Assembly (NCBI RefSeq): GCF_022815905.2
Contig: NZ_CP119327.1
Span: 1,612,001 to 1,676,000, forward strand
From: Staphylococcus sp. NRL 16/872
GTDB taxonomy: Bacteria > Bacillota > Bacilli > Staphylococcales > Staphylococcaceae
Direction: 5' to 3'
Length of the DNA stretch: 64,000 nucleotides
The notes under the pieces were generated by a model. That model saw nothing but the letters and a program-made list of their open reading frames with translations. It did no database searches and was not told the DNA's origin. The translations under genes were made by a program, and so were the position numbers. Shown piece by piece: positions 29,724-39,821 of this stretch. The stretch's first letter is position 1. Each line of letters starts with the position of its first letter.

Positions 29724-31811
29724 TTAGTAATAAATATCTTTATCTGCGACGACTTTACCATCTACTCTAATAGTATAGCCAGCTGATGTCCCTTTTTCAA
29801 TTGCTAAAGGAATTGATACCGTTTTATCATTAGTAATGGAGTACGTTTGAATAGCACTTGTACCACTATTATTTTTATCTCTTACGTATACTTGAACTTT
29901 TTGACTTTTATTATCTTCTCCAGTATAGGGTATTGTATATGTTTCATTATAGTTTTTTATATCTGCGGTATCTTTCGAATCATCACTTTTTTCTTGTGAC
30001 TCATTCTTTTTATTATCTTCTTCGTCTTTGCTATCCTTACTATTTTCTTTATCTACACTATCATTGTCATCTTTCTTGTCATCTTTCTTATCATCTTTCC
30101 CCTTAGAAACAGTGAGATGGATGATGCTACCTTCGTTTACTTGGGTATTTTTAGGCGTTTGAGAAATAACTTTGCCTTTTTTAATATCGTTGTTAAATGC
30201 TTCAGATATTTCAACTTTCAATCTGTTTTTTTCCAATTCTTTTTTGGCAATTTGATAATCTTTATTCTCATAGTTTTTAACATAAACTTTCTTCACACCT
30301 AAAGACTCTATTAATACAATGTGATGATCATTTACTTTTACATCACTATCAGGATCAATATTTTGACGCGCAATACTACCTTTTGGAATTTGATTATTAT
30401 ATTCTTGTTGAATTGAAATATTATTTAATTTTAATCCTTTAAGTTCATTGACTGCTTCGTCTTTTTTCATCCCGATAACATTAGGCATTTTAGCGCGTTC
30501 AGGGCCTTTTGAAAGAACAATATCAACTTTGTCATGTTGATTAATCCTTTCACCCGCTTTTGGTGTAGATTTTGTAATTTTATTTTCAGGATATGTATCA
30601 CTATATTCACGTGAAATGTTACCAATTTCTAAATGGGACTTACGCAACAATTTTTCTGCTTCTTTTTCTGTTTTACCAGTTAAGTCTGGCATTTCAGAGT
30701 ACTTATCGCCAAACATACCTATCGCTATAAAACCGAATAAACTTATTAAAAGAAAAAGTAAAATCAATGCAATAACAATTTTTTTCTTCCTAGAACGTTT
30801 TTTAGGTGATGGTTCAAAAATATGATTTTCACCAGTTTGATATAGAGGGCTGTTAACAATAGGAATTTGCATGGTTTGTGCAATATTTTTCTTAGCATTC
30901 TCTTCTTGTAATTTATCTTTAATTTCATTTTTATTAATAGGAACTGTTTTTTTCTCATCATTTTCAAGCGTATGTTTTTTTTCATTTACGCGACTTGAAA
31001 CTAATACACTGCTTAAGTCCTCTCTCATTTCACTTATACTTTGATAACGATGTGTTGGATTTTTAGCAGTTGCCTTTAATACAACATTACTTAGCGATTG
31101 AGGGACGTCTTGTCTTTTATCTGTCACATTGGGAATAGATTCTTGAATATGCTTTATTGCAATACTGACAGCTGTTTCACCATTAAATGGTGGATGACCA
31201 AGAAGCATTTCATATAGTACTATCCCAATTGAATAAATATCAGTTGTTTCATTTGTTGCTTCGCCTTTTGCTTGCTCAGGTGATAAATATTGTACTGTGC
31301 CTAGGACATGGTTAGTTTGTGTCATAGCAGTCTCACTAAGTGCTTTAGCAATACCAAAATCAAATATTTTTAATGTTTTATTTTTATCTATTAAAATATT
31401 TTGGGGTTTAATGTCCCTATGTACAATACGTTTTTCATGCGCTTGTTGCACACCTTTTAAAATTTGATCAATATAATTAATTGCCGTATCAATACTTAGT
31501 GGTCCATGGCTATGTATATATTCAGAAAGCGTTGGTCCATCAATATACTCCATAACGAGAAAAAAACATTCTTCTTCTTCATCTACATCATAGACTTCAA
31601 CGATATTTTTATGAATTAATTGCGTAGCGTTGTTAACTTCTCTTTCAAAACGACGCATCGTTTCATCTTTTTCATTCTGTGGGATGGAAATTGCTTTAAT
31701 AGCTACTTTTCGCTGCAAAATTGTATCTTCTGCAAGATAAACAATACTCATTCCACCGCCACCAAGTTTATCTATCACTTTATAGCGCTCACTAATTAAC
31801 TTTCCTATCAT
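29724..31811 (-). CDS. prkC: PASTA-domain Ser/Thr protein kinase (PknB/Stk1/PrkC type)
   Basis: This membrane kinase senses cell-wall fragments or lipid II and phosphorylates division, wall and metabolic proteins. The 695-residue protein has a Hanks-type kinase domain (1-270): LGGGGMSIVYLAED, VAIKAI, HRDIKPQNIL and DFGIAKALSE. A juxtamembrane region leads to one transmembrane helix (about 346-370, IALILLFLLISLFGF). Three extracellular PASTA repeats follow (MPDLTGKTEKEAEKL, MPNVIGMKKDEAVNEL, then VKNYENKDYQIAKKEL). A strongly charged Asp/Lys/Glu/Ser linker (about 575-620) precedes a C-terminal beta domain. It overlaps the phosphatase gene stp by four bases. Confidence 0.97.
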   Translation of the reverse strand: MIGKLISERYKVIDKLGGGGMSIVYLAEDTILQRKVAIKAISIPQNEKDETMRRFEREVNNATQLIHKNIVEVYDVDEEEECFFLVMEYIDGPTLSEYIHSHGPLSIDTAINYIDQILKGVQQAHEKRIVHRDIKPQNILIDKNKTLKIFDFGIAKALSETAMTQTNHVLGTVQYLSPEQAKGEATNETTDIYSIGIVLYEMLLGHPPFNGETAVSIAIKHIQESIPNVTDKRQDVPQSLSNVVLKATAKNPTHRYQSISEMREDLSSVLVSSRVNEKKHTLENDEKKTVPINKNEIKDKLQEENAKKNIAQTMQIPIVNSPLYQTGENHIFEPSPKKRSRKKKIVIALILLFLLISLFGFIAIGMFGDKYSEMPDLTGKTEKEAEKLLRKSHLEIGNISREYSDTYPENKITKSTPKAGERINQHDKVDIVLSKGPERAKMPNVIGMKKDEAVNELKGLKLNNISIQQEYNNQIPKGSIARQNIDPDSDVKVNDHHIVLIESLGVKKVYVKNYENKDYQIAKKELEKNRLKVEISEAFNNDIKKGKVISQTPKNTQVNEGSIIHLTVSKGKDDKKDDKKDDNDSVDKENSKDSKDEEDNKKNESQEKSDDSKDTADIKNYNETYTIPYTGEDNKSQKVQVYVRDKNNSGTSAIQTYSITNDKTVSIPLAIEKGTSAGYTIRVDGKVVADKDIYY

Positions 31812-32551
31812 ACATTATCACCTTCAATAGCTGCTAATAGCACGCTAATATTATCTTTAGAACGATGATATAACGCTAATTGAATTAACTGATTACCATG
31901 TTCTTCAAGTGATAATGATTCACTTAACGCTTCTAAAATACGTGCTTCTCTTACATAATCTGTAAGGCCATCTGACGCTAATAAAAGGTAATCATAATAA
32001 CTAAAACGTTTAATAAACACATCAGGGTTAACACGTCTATCTGTACCCATCACCTTAGTAATAATGTTACGTTGAGGATGAGACCATGCTTCCTCCTCAG
32101 TTATTTGTCCTGTCATTACTAAATGATTAACAAATGAATGATCATGCGTAATTTGTTCTATTTGTCTTGTACTAATGAGATAAGCTCTAGAATCTCCAAT
32201 ATTGGCCACTACTAATTTCTTATCGAAGACAAGTGCACAGACACATGTTGTGCCCATGCCTTTATAGTCTTCATGACTTTGAGCATACTCAAATAGATCA
32301 CGATTTATATCTTTTAAAGTCAAACGCAACCAAGTTTCTGCTTGCTCGAACTCAATAAAGTTTTCATTTTCAAAGCGTTTTTGAAGTTCGTAAGTAACAA
32401 ACTGGCTTGCAATTTCTCCTGCTTTATGACCACCCATGCCATCGCATAATACTAATAGTTGTTGGTGGGTTTGGTTATAAAAAATACCTCCTGCATCTTC
32501 ATTCTTATCTCTATGTTGTCCAGTATCTGTGAAAAATTGTGCGTTTAACAT
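31808..32551 (-). CDS. stp: PP2C-type Ser/Thr phosphatase Stp
   Basis: Stp reverses PrkC/Stk1 phosphorylation. The 247-residue PP2C protein has the metal-binding motifs DGMGGHKAGEIAS (near 37), GMGTTCVCALV, NIGDSRAYL (near 116) and ASDGLTDYV (near 192), plus the N-terminal RDKNEDAGG. It overlaps prkC by four bases, the usual kinase-phosphatase pairing, and lies five bases after rlmN. Confidence 0.97.
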   Translation of the reverse strand: MLNAQFFTDTGQHRDKNEDAGGIFYNQTHQQLLVLCDGMGGHKAGEIASQFVTYELQKRFENENFIEFEQAETWLRLTLKDINRDLFEYAQSHEDYKGMGTTCVCALVFDKKLVVANIGDSRAYLISTRQIEQITHDHSFVNHLVMTGQITEEEAWSHPQRNIITKVMGTDRRVNPDVFIKRFSYYDYLLLASDGLTDYVREARILEALSESLSLEEHGNQLIQLALYHRSKDNISVLLAAIEGDNV

Positions 32552-32556
32552 TTTGA

Positions 32557-33651
32557 TTACCTCGTTTCTACTTGTCGTTCCTTAGCTCTTAATTGTCCAC
32601 ATGCTGCATCAATATCGGCACCTTGTTCACGTCTAATCGTAGCATTTATGCCGAGTCTTTTTAATTCTTTTTCAAATTTAAAAATATCATCTTTTGGTGT
32701 CTTTACATAATTACGTTCTGGAACATGGTTAACAGGTATTAAATTGACATGGCAATTTAAATCTTTAATTAGATGCGCTAAATCACGAGCGTGTTCTAAT
32801 TGGTCATTAACGCCTCCAAACAAACCATATTCAAAGGTAACACGACGATTTGTCTTTTCTTGATAGTATTTAATCGCTTCCATTAACTTATCTACATGAT
32901 AAGCACGGTTAATAGGCATTAATTTTGAACGTATCTCGTCTTTCGCTGCATGTAAACTTACAGCAAAGTTGATTTGAATATCTTCTTCCGCAAAATCATA
33001 AATACGTGGAATAATACCTGACGTTGAAACCGTAATGTGACGAGCACCGATATTTAAACTATTATCGTCATTGACTATTCGTAAAAAGTCCATCATTTCA
33101 TCGTAGTTTTCAAATGGTTCGCCAATTCCCATGATAACAATTTGAGAAACGCGTTCGTTTGTAGCATCTAACGCTTTTTGTACAGTTAATACTTGAGAAA
33201 CAATTTCTCCCGCTTCTAAGTTACGTTTTAATCCTCCTAATGTAGAGGCACAGAATGTACAACCAATGCGACAACCTACTTGTGTTGTTACACAAACAGA
33301 ATTACCGTAATCATGACGCATTAATACTGTTTCAATTGTATAACCGTCTTGTAATTCAAATAAGAATTTAATCGTACCATCTTTACTTTCTTGTTTGACT
33401 ACGGTAGTCAACGTTGTCATAGCAAAGTTGTCTTTTAATACTTGGCGTAAATCTTTAGATAAGTTCGTCATCTCATCAATACTATTTACGCGTTTTTGAT
33501 ATAACCATTCAAAAATTTGTTTCGCTCTAAATTTCTGTTGACCATGCTCAACTAACCACTCTTGCATTTCATCGAATCTTAAAGAATAGATTGATTGTTT
33601 ATCGAAATCAGGCAAGAATTTATTTTTCTTCTTTTTTTCAGCAGTTATCAT
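32557..33651 (-). CDS. rlmN: Dual-specificity 23S rRNA/tRNA adenine-C2 methyltransferase RlmN
   Basis: RlmN is a radical SAM enzyme that methylates C2 of A2503 in 23S rRNA and A37 in certain tRNAs. The 364-residue protein has the radical SAM cysteines in [13 protein letters not shown] (near 127) and [12 protein letters not shown] (near 180). The mechanistic Cys lies in [13 protein letters not shown] near the C-terminus. It has the length and conserved start of RlmN rather than of the resistance paralogue Cfr. It is two bases after rsmB. Confidence 0.97.
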   Translation of the reverse strand: MITAEKKKKNKFLPDFDKQSIYSLRFDEMQEWLVEHGQQKFRAKQIFEWLYQKRVNSIDEMTNLSKDLRQVLKDNFAMTTLTTVVKQESKDGTIKFLFELQDGYTIETVLMRHDYGNSVCVTTQVGCRIGCTFCASTLGGLKRNLEAGEIVSQVLTVQKALDATNERVSQIVIMGIGEPFENYDEMMDFLRIVNDDNSLNIGARHITVSTSGIIPRIYDFAEEDIQINFAVSLHAAKDEIRSKLMPINRAYHVDKLMEAIKYYQEKTNRRVTFEYGLFGGVNDQLEHARDLAHLIKDLNCHVNLIPVNHVPERNYVKTPKDDIFKFEKELKRLGINATIRREQGADIDAACGQLRAKERQVETR

Positions 33652-33652
33652 C

Positions 33653-34960
33653 TTAACTTTCCTTTCTTTTTATTTTAGTTATGAAAAATCCATCTGAATC
33701 AAAGTCTTGGGGTAAAATTTGTAACGTTTTGACTTGTTCTCCACTTATTGGATGTGTAATAGGCTCAAATTCAAACTCTTTATTACGTTTTAAGAAAGTA
33801 TAAATCACATTCTCATTTTCAAGTTGCTCTATCGTACACGTTGAATAAACAAGTGTACCTCCAGGCTTTAAGTTACCTTTTACATTGTCTAATATCTCGA
33901 GTTGTAATTCAACTAAGTCATTAATACTTTGTTGAGATTGTACATATTTGATTTCTGGCTTATGTTTCAATACACCTAGTCCACTACAAGGTGCATCCAC
34001 TAAAATTTTGTCATACATACCTTTATAGGGTGTTGTAGCATCATGATCAAATGTTGTTATATTCTTAAGTTGTAATTTTTTAATATTTTCTTTGATTAAA
34101 CCAATTTTATGCTTATGAACATCTGTCGCCTCAACGTGACCATTTGGCGACAATAGTTCTGCCATATGACATGCTTTGCCTCCCGGTGCACTACATGCGT
34201 CTAAAATTTCATCATTAGGTTCCACATCCATGAAATAGCCCACAAACATTGAACTTTTATCCTGAATTGAGATAAGTCCTTCTTTAAATGCTAATGCCTC
34301 TACCACTGGTTTACCTTTTAAATGTAAACAGTATGGAATGATATTATCTATTTCAACTTCGTAACCTTCATCTTGTAAACGTGCTACCATTTCTCCAGGA
34401 CTAATTCGACTCGTATTAACTCTTACTGTATTCGCAGTTTGATGTAGAAACGCATTGGCAATTTTATGCGTTTGTTCCACACCATGGTGTGTAATCCAAT
34501 GTTCAATAATCCACTTCGGAACACTATATTGAATAGACATACGTTGCTTTTCATTTTTAATAGTATCGATTCTAGGTAAATCGCTTCTGAAAATTGTTCT
34601 TAAAATACCATTTACTATATTACCATTGTGAGGGCCACCACGACGTTTTGCGATATCTACAGCCTCATTAATAATGGCATGATTAGGCACTTTATCTAAG
34701 TAAACATATTGATATAAACTCATCCACAGTAGTTGTCTTACCCAGCCTTTTACTTTTGTTTTAATAAAAGGTTTCAAATAAAAATCTAATGTTAATTTAC
34801 GTTTTATCGTACCATAAACTAATTCTGTGAAAAGAGGTTTATCAATAGAAGATATTTCCTCATTAGACAGTATTTCGTTAATCTTTAAGTTACTATACGC
34901 ATTATCATTTAATATATCTTGAATAGCTTGAAACGCTAGTTCTCTCACTGTTTGTGTCAT
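33653..34960 (-). CDS. rsmB: 16S rRNA m5C967 methyltransferase RsmB
   Basis: RsmB (Sun) makes 5-methylcytosine in 16S rRNA. The 435-residue protein has an N-terminal NusB-like RNA-binding domain (about 1-130) and a Rossmann methyltransferase domain. That domain carries the SAM motif [17 protein letters not shown] (near 254), the Pro-Cys motif [10 protein letters not shown] (near 321) and the catalytic [14 protein letters not shown] (near 374). Its ATG overlaps the fmt stop (ATGA), indicating coupled translation. Confidence 0.97.
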   Translation of the reverse strand: MTQTVRELAFQAIQDILNDNAYSNLKINEILSNEEISSIDKPLFTELVYGTIKRKLTLDFYLKPFIKTKVKGWVRQLLWMSLYQYVYLDKVPNHAIINEAVDIAKRRGGPHNGNIVNGILRTIFRSDLPRIDTIKNEKQRMSIQYSVPKWIIEHWITHHGVEQTHKIANAFLHQTANTVRVNTSRISPGEMVARLQDEGYEVEIDNIIPYCLHLKGKPVVEALAFKEGLISIQDKSSMFVGYFMDVEPNDEILDACSAPGGKACHMAELLSPNGHVEATDVHKHKIGLIKENIKKLQLKNITTFDHDATTPYKGMYDKILVDAPCSGLGVLKHKPEIKYVQSQQSINDLVELQLEILDNVKGNLKPGGTLVYSTCTIEQLENENVIYTFLKRNKEFEFEPITHPISGEQVKTLQILPQDFDSDGFFITKIKRKES

Positions 34961-35889
34961 ACCAATGTTTTCCCAACTAGAGATTCTTGCACGCCACTTA
35001 AGTAATTACTTACTAACATACGTTTTTTCCCTGCTAATTGAATATCTGTTAATGCTATAGCATCATCTGAACCTGTACCAACTATAATTGCTTTTTTAGT
35101 CGTTTCAATAATTTGTCCTGGTTCACCTTTTTTACCTTCAATAATATGAGCAGCAAATAGTTTTAAGTTTGTGTCATCCATCTTAGTATAAGCTACTGGC
35201 CATGGCGACAATCCTCTAATGTGGTTATGAACATCTTGTGCTGATTTCGTCCAATCAATACGCTCATCTTCTCTGCTAATATTTGAAGCGAAACTAGCCT
35301 TTGCATCGTCTTGAGGAATACTATCATTCGTTCCTTCAATAATTGAGGGTAATGTTTCTTTTAATAAATCGGCACCTAAGAAACTTAATTTGTCATGCAT
35401 TGTTCCTACGTTATCATCTTGCTCAATATCAATCGCTTTTTGAGAAATAATATTACCAGCATCTAATTTTTTTACCATATACATAATCGTGATACCAGTC
35501 TGTTTCTCTCCATCAATAATCGCTTGGTGAATAGGTGCACCACCGCGATATTTTGGTAATAGTGAGGCGTGAACATTGATAGCACCTTTTTTAGGTAAGT
35601 TTAATAAACTTGCAGGCAATAGCTGACCAAATGCGGCAGTTACAATTAAATCTGGGTCGAGGCTCAATAATGTTGTTAGTTCCTCTGAATCTTTAAGTTT
35701 TTCAGGTTGATAAACTGGTATCTCATGCGCTTGAGCTACTTTTTTAACTGGGGGCGGCGTTAGCACACGTTTACGTCCAACTGGTCTATCTGGTTGAGTA
35801 ACGACTGCGATAACCTCATGCTCTGCAATTAACATTTCTAATACTTTTGTTGAAAAATCAGGTGTTCCCATAAAAATTATTTTACTCAT
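34957..35889 (-). CDS. fmt: Methionyl-tRNA formyltransferase
   Basis: Fmt formylates initiator Met-tRNA using 10-formyltetrahydrofolate. The 310-residue protein has the N-terminal [11 protein letters not shown], the catalytic set in [20 protein letters not shown] (near 108-127) and [10 protein letters not shown] (Asp near 144). An OB-like C-terminal domain (about 205-310) follows. I start at ATG (MSKIIFMG), the usual family start. A TTG two codons upstream has better spacing (six bases) to GGAGG and cannot be excluded. It overlaps the end of the def-like gene. Confidence 0.95.
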   Translation of the reverse strand: MSKIIFMGTPDFSTKVLEMLIAEHEVIAVVTQPDRPVGRKRVLTPPPVKKVAQAHEIPVYQPEKLKDSEELTTLLSLDPDLIVTAAFGQLLPASLLNLPKKGAINVHASLLPKYRGGAPIHQAIIDGEKQTGITIMYMVKKLDAGNIISQKAIDIEQDDNVGTMHDKLSFLGADLLKETLPSIIEGTNDSIPQDDAKASFASNISREDERIDWTKSAQDVHNHIRGLSPWPVAYTKMDDTNLKLFAAHIIEGKKGEPGQIIETTKKAIIVGTGSDDAIALTDIQLAGKKRMLVSNYLSGVQESLVGKTLV

Positions 35890-36370
35890 TTTCAAAATAC
35901 GCCTCCACTTCTTCTTCGGTTAATACTTTCTTAGCACGTTCTGTAAATAACATGCCATTTAATTGATCGACAATGTGTAATATCATGCGTGCCACATCAT
36001 CATAGGCAGTCAATTCTATTTTATTTCCCTCTAAATCATTACCTTCTACTGTAATCATTTTACTACGTTCTACTTCTGCATATACACCAGGTAAATTCAC
36101 AGAACCTTCTAAGTCAGTTATTTTTTCAGCTGATTCAGATTTAATCACAGGGTTAACAAGTTGTAATAACCCTTCTAATTCCATATCAATCATCGCTACT
36201 TGCTTACTAATTCCTATTTGTGGTGCACTCAATGCAGATGCTTCTTCAGCGTATAGCGTATCTTCAATATCTAATAATAAATCTTTTAATACATCATCAA
36301 ATTGTGTTACGGGTTGTGCTTTTTTAGTTAATACAGGATGCGTAGATTGGACTAATTTTTGTATCGCCAT
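35882..36370 (-). CDS. Peptide deformylase-like protein, catalytically degenerate
   Basis: This 162-residue protein has the peptide deformylase fold but lacks the active-site set. The three family motifs GxGLAAPQ, EGCLS and HExxH appear as [10 protein letters not shown] (near 43), EGSVNLPG (near 88) and HIVDQLNG (near 131). The metal-binding Cys is thus replaced, the catalytic Glu is Ile, and the second His is Gln. S. aureus also carries a non-functional def paralogue next to fmt besides its active enzyme elsewhere. A structural or regulatory role is possible; deformylation is not expected. It overlaps fmt by eight bases in the same operon. Confidence 0.9.
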   Translation of the reverse strand: MAIQKLVQSTHPVLTKKAQPVTQFDDVLKDLLLDIEDTLYAEEASALSAPQIGISKQVAMIDMELEGLLQLVNPVIKSESAEKITDLEGSVNLPGVYAEVERSKMITVEGNDLEGNKIELTAYDDVARMILHIVDQLNGMLFTERAKKVLTEEEVEAYFENE

Positions 36371-36471
36371 AATGTATGCTCCTCCTGAAAAAATTCATCA
36401 TATTATTATAACTTAATTCAAATTGAATTGCGACCTTAGACTGAAATTAACACTGAATAGATTGGTATCAA

Positions 36472-36499
36472 TTGCATTTAAATTCGATATCATTAAAAT
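36472..36499 (+). promoter_or_regulatory. Promoter of the TM2-domain gene
   Basis: A -35 TTGCAT (36472-36477), a 16-base spacer and a -10 TAAAAT (36494-36499) stand about 50 bases before the start codon, on the opposite strand to def. Confidence 0.5.
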
Positions 36500-36548
36500 A
36501 GTAAGTAAGAAGGAATAAAATAAAAAGAAGATGGGAGGTGTCTTTATA

Positions 36549-36752
36549 ATGGAAGTAAACAAAATCATCTATATCGTTTTAGCTGTATTTCTAGGTAGTT
36601 TCGGTGTTCACAAATTTTATGCAGGTAAAAATATGTCAGGCATTTTACATTTAGCATTCTTCTGGACAGGTATTCCACATATTATCGCTATTATTAGCGC
36701 AATCTTAACATTACTCAGACCTGCCGATGAAAATGGTAACGTAGTAATGTAG
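36549..36752 (+). CDS. TM2-domain small membrane protein
   Basis: This 67-residue protein is a two-helix TM2 domain. The first helix is IIYIVLAVFLGSFGVHKFYAG, with the conserved GxxGxHKFYAGK motif. The second is GIPHIIAIISAILTLL. A short polar tail follows. TM2 proteins are common in bacteria and mostly of unknown function. I start at MEVNK because GGGAGGTG lies eight bases upstream; the earlier in-frame ATG overlaps that site. It has its own promoter and terminator and is inserted between minus-strand def and priA. Confidence 0.88.
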   Translation: MEVNKIIYIVLAVFLGSFGVHKFYAGKNMSGILHLAFFWTGIPHIIAIISAILTLLRPADENGNVVM

Positions 36753-36761
36753 ACTATTTAT

Positions 36762-36804
36762 AAAAAGTTACGCTACAGAGTTGATGCTCTGTAGCGTAAC
36801 TTTT
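36762..36804. terminator. Bidirectional terminator between TM2 gene and coiled-coil gene
   Basis: An 18-bp perfect stem AAAAGTTACGCTACAGAG and its complement with a six-base loop ends in T runs on both strands, serving the converging genes. Confidence 0.92.
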
Positions 36805-37225
36805 AATTTATTTTAAGAATAAACAATATAATCGAAACAACAATTGCCAATACACTTATAATAGTTGGAATTACAAAACGTATATCAGCAACATGTTTTT
36901 TATAAACTTCTTCTTTAATTTGAAACATCATGTTTTGAATGGTTAAATTTAACTCTTCATAATTACTTTCTATCTTATGACTTAATTTTTCTTCCACGTT
37001 TAAAATATGTTGGGTTAACTTTTGTTCCACATTATCGATACGCTGAGTTAATGTTTGTTCCACATTATCAATTTTTTGATCAAGTCTTAGCTCGACATTA
37101 TCTATTTTCTCACTAAGTCTTGACTCAGTTTTGTTGATTTTATCTTCAAGATGATTAAATCTTGAATCAACATCTTCTTTAAATTCCTCAAATGCTTTGG
37201 TGCCGACGTATTTTTCTTCAACCAT
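36803..37225 (-). CDS. Tail-anchored hendecad coiled-coil protein
   Basis: I do not recognise a named family. The 140-residue protein is a long coiled coil with a C-terminal transmembrane helix (about 114-136, VIPTIISVLAIVVSIILFIL) and a three-residue tail, so it is probably tail-anchored with its bulk in the cytoplasm. Residues about 28-94 contain six consecutive 11-residue repeats, for example SEKIDNVELRL, DQKIDNVEQTL, TQRIDNVEQKL and TQHILNVEEKL, also visible as a 33-bp DNA repeat. I start at MVEEKYVG because GGAGG lies nine bases upstream; three codons earlier the ATG abuts it. It is oriented like priA upstream (188 bases away) and faces the TM2 gene. Confidence 0.82.
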   Translation of the reverse strand: MVEEKYVGTKAFEEFKEDVDSRFNHLEDKINKTESRLSEKIDNVELRLDQKIDNVEQTLTQRIDNVEQKLTQHILNVEEKLSHKIESNYEELNLTIQNMMFQIKEEVYKKHVADIRFVIPTIISVLAIVVSIILFILKIN

Positions 37226-37412
37226 AGCGGTCATCCTCCATTATTAAAATGCCAAGTGCTTACAGTGATGTGAATTTTCTAGATGCTTTAATGACATAGA
37301 ATAATTAATGGTAAATTAAACATTGCGTTTTAGCGACATACTACGCTCTAATTTAAATTACATTTTACACCTTTGCATATTTTTTATCTACTAGAAAAAC
37401 TCGACAATTTCA

Positions 37413-39821
37413 TCACATCATTATTTGAGGGTTAATATCAATTTTCAAGGATAATTTATCTTTCATGTAAGCTTCATGATAGTAATCATCTAAGTATTGT
37501 AATGCTTTAAGCAACTCTGGCTCACGTTTATATTTAACAAGAATTTGGAAACGATGTTCATTATTAATACGTGCTATAGCTGCTGGAGATGGTCCTAACA
37601 CTAAAGCTTTATCTGTTAAATGTTGTAACAACACTTGATGAACGTGTTTTGACGCTTCCATCACTTTTTTCATATTTTTATGCGTAATTGTAAAATTAAT
37701 TAAAAAGTAATATGGTGGATATTTTCCTATTTTTCGAAATTCCATTTCTTTTTGATAAAACGTTAAATAATCATTTTGTCGTACATCTTCAATAGCATAG
37801 TGTTTCGGATTATATGTCTGAATAATAACTTTCCCTGGTTTTTCATGACGCCCAGCTCGACCTGACACTTGAGTTAATAATTGGTATGTCCGTTCACTTG
37901 CTCTGAAATCAGGCAAATTTAACATAGTATCGGCATTAAGTACGCCTACCAATGTAATATTAGGATAGTCTAAGCCCTTCGCAATCATTTGCGTACCTAA
38001 TAAGATATCGCCTTTGCCCTTTTCAAAATCCGTAAGTAATTTCTCATGTGCACCTTTACGCGATGTGGTATCTACGTCCATACGAATAATACGTGCTTCT
38101 TCAAATTCCTGTTGTAAAATTTCTTCTACACGTTGTGTCCCTGTACCCACTTGACGAATATGGGGACTCTCACAGTTAGGACATATATTAGGTGGCGTTT
38201 CTTGATAACCACAATAATGACACTTTAACTGATCCGTTGTTTTGTGATAGGTGAGCGAAATATCGCAATGAGGGCATTGAGGAACATAACCACAATCACG
38301 ACATAACATGAATGATGCATATCCCCGACGATTTAAGAATAATACGATTTGTTCACTTTTATTCAAACGGTCTTGAATCGCTTCACGCAATTCATTTGAG
38401 AACATGGAACGGTTACCTGAACTTAATTCTTCTCGCATATCAATAATATCAATTGAAGGTAAAGCTTGTTGATTCACTCTAGTAGGCAATGTTAAAAGTT
38501 GATATACATTCTTTTCAGCACGAGCATACGATTCCAGACTTGGCGTTGCACTTCCTAGCACTAACGGACAGTTATGATAACGACTACGCCATTCAGCAAT
38601 ATCACGCGCATGGTAGCGCGAATAATCTTCTTGTTTGTAAGTTGATTCATGCTCTTCATCAATAATAATAATGCCTATATTTTTAAAAGGCGCGAAAATA
38701 CTTGAACGCGCGCCTACACTTACTTGCGCTCTTCCGTCTCTAATTTTTTGCCATTCATCGTAGCGTTCTCCATTTGATAAACCTGAATGAAGCACGGCAA
38801 CATCATCCCCAAAACGACGTTTAAAACGTAAAACCATTTGTGGTGTTAACGCAATTTCAGGTACTAACATCATGGCTTGTTGTCCTTTATTAAGCACCTC
38901 TTCAATAGTTTGTAAGTAGACTTCTGTCTTCCCTGAACCAGTAACACCATGTAATAAGAACGTACGCTGTTGTTCTCCATCAATAGTTGTTTTGATTTGT
39001 TTAAATGCCATTTCTTGTTCTTGCGTTAATGTACGTTTGTCTTCCCTTTCAAAAATACGGTCTGCAAATGGATCACGTTCTACTTCAGCATCATATTTTT
39101 CAATAAACCCTTTTTTGACAAGACTATCAATACTTGATTTTGAAAATCCCATTTCTTCTAAATCTTTAAGAAAAACCGTCTTATGTTGTTCATCTAATAA
39201 GAAAGCATACACATCGTATTGCTTCATGGATTTTTCTAGCAATGCCAGTACTTCATCAGGATTATAGTCATCAAGAATACGAACCGCTCTTTGCATTTTT
39301 TTACTAGTGTTTTGAGATAACAATGTTACTTCTTGAACGATACCTTCTTTGAGTAAATTATTTAGCACCGGCAAGTGGTTATTTTTTTGCGCATCTTTAT
39401 ATTTATAATGCCCTTTTGAATCAAAATATTTTAAAAGGTCTTCTTCCATGTCATTATGTTTTACAACTTCAAACACTTTTGTATATTTTGCCTTAATTGC
39501 GCTAGGTAACATTGCTTCAAGCACAGAAATACTCTTAGACACATGAGAATAACTGAGCCATTCACTTAATTGTATTAATTCAGGCGTTAATTCTGGACGT
39601 ATATCTTGAACTTCTTTAATTTCTTTTAGCTTTTGAAGGTCAATATCTTCACTTGGTTGCGACTGAATATCCATAACATAGCCTTGAATTGTTCGAGGCC
39701 CAAATGGAACGATAACTCTAACGCCAACTTGTATAAACTCTTCTAAATTTTTAGGTACAAGATAGTCAAACTTAAAATCTACACTTTTAGAAGGTACATC
39801 TACAATGACCTTTGCAATCAT
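37413..39821 (-). CDS. priA: Primosomal protein N' (replication restart helicase PriA)
   Basis: PriA recognises abandoned forks and reloads the replisome. The 802-residue protein has an N-terminal DNA-binding domain (MIAKVIVDVPSKSVDFKFDY) and Walker A GVTGSGKTEVYLQT (near 290). The DEEH box is IIIDEEHESTYKQEDY, near 386. Eight zinc-binding cysteines lie between CRDCGYVPQC and CPNC, near 515-555, and helicase motif VI is QVSGRAGRHEKPG. I start at the ATG sharing one base with the coaBC stop, five bases after AGGTGG. The GTG three codons upstream lies inside that site. Confidence 0.97.
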   Translation of the reverse strand: MIAKVIVDVPSKSVDFKFDYLVPKNLEEFIQVGVRVIVPFGPRTIQGYVMDIQSQPSEDIDLQKLKEIKEVQDIRPELTPELIQLSEWLSYSHVSKSISVLEAMLPSAIKAKYTKVFEVVKHNDMEEDLLKYFDSKGHYKYKDAQKNNHLPVLNNLLKEGIVQEVTLLSQNTSKKMQRAVRILDDYNPDEVLALLEKSMKQYDVYAFLLDEQHKTVFLKDLEEMGFSKSSIDSLVKKGFIEKYDAEVERDPFADRIFEREDKRTLTQEQEMAFKQIKTTIDGEQQRTFLLHGVTGSGKTEVYLQTIEEVLNKGQQAMMLVPEIALTPQMVLRFKRRFGDDVAVLHSGLSNGERYDEWQKIRDGRAQVSVGARSSIFAPFKNIGIIIIDEEHESTYKQEDYSRYHARDIAEWRSRYHNCPLVLGSATPSLESYARAEKNVYQLLTLPTRVNQQALPSIDIIDMREELSSGNRSMFSNELREAIQDRLNKSEQIVLFLNRRGYASFMLCRDCGYVPQCPHCDISLTYHKTTDQLKCHYCGYQETPPNICPNCESPHIRQVGTGTQRVEEILQQEFEEARIIRMDVDTTSRKGAHEKLLTDFEKGKGDILLGTQMIAKGLDYPNITLVGVLNADTMLNLPDFRASERTYQLLTQVSGRAGRHEKPGKVIIQTYNPKHYAIEDVRQNDYLTFYQKEMEFRKIGKYPPYYFLINFTITHKNMKKVMEASKHVHQVLLQHLTDKALVLGPSPAAIARINNEHRFQILVKYKREPELLKALQYLDDYYHEAYMKDKLSLKIDINPQIMM

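Noticed and set aside
32557..33651. Cfr-type resistance methyltransferase
   Set aside because: Length, N-terminus and operon position are those of housekeeping RlmN.
36861..37150. CRISPR-like tandem repeats
   Set aside because: The 33-bp periodicity is the in-frame coding repeat of the hendecad coiled coil, with no spacers and no cas genes.
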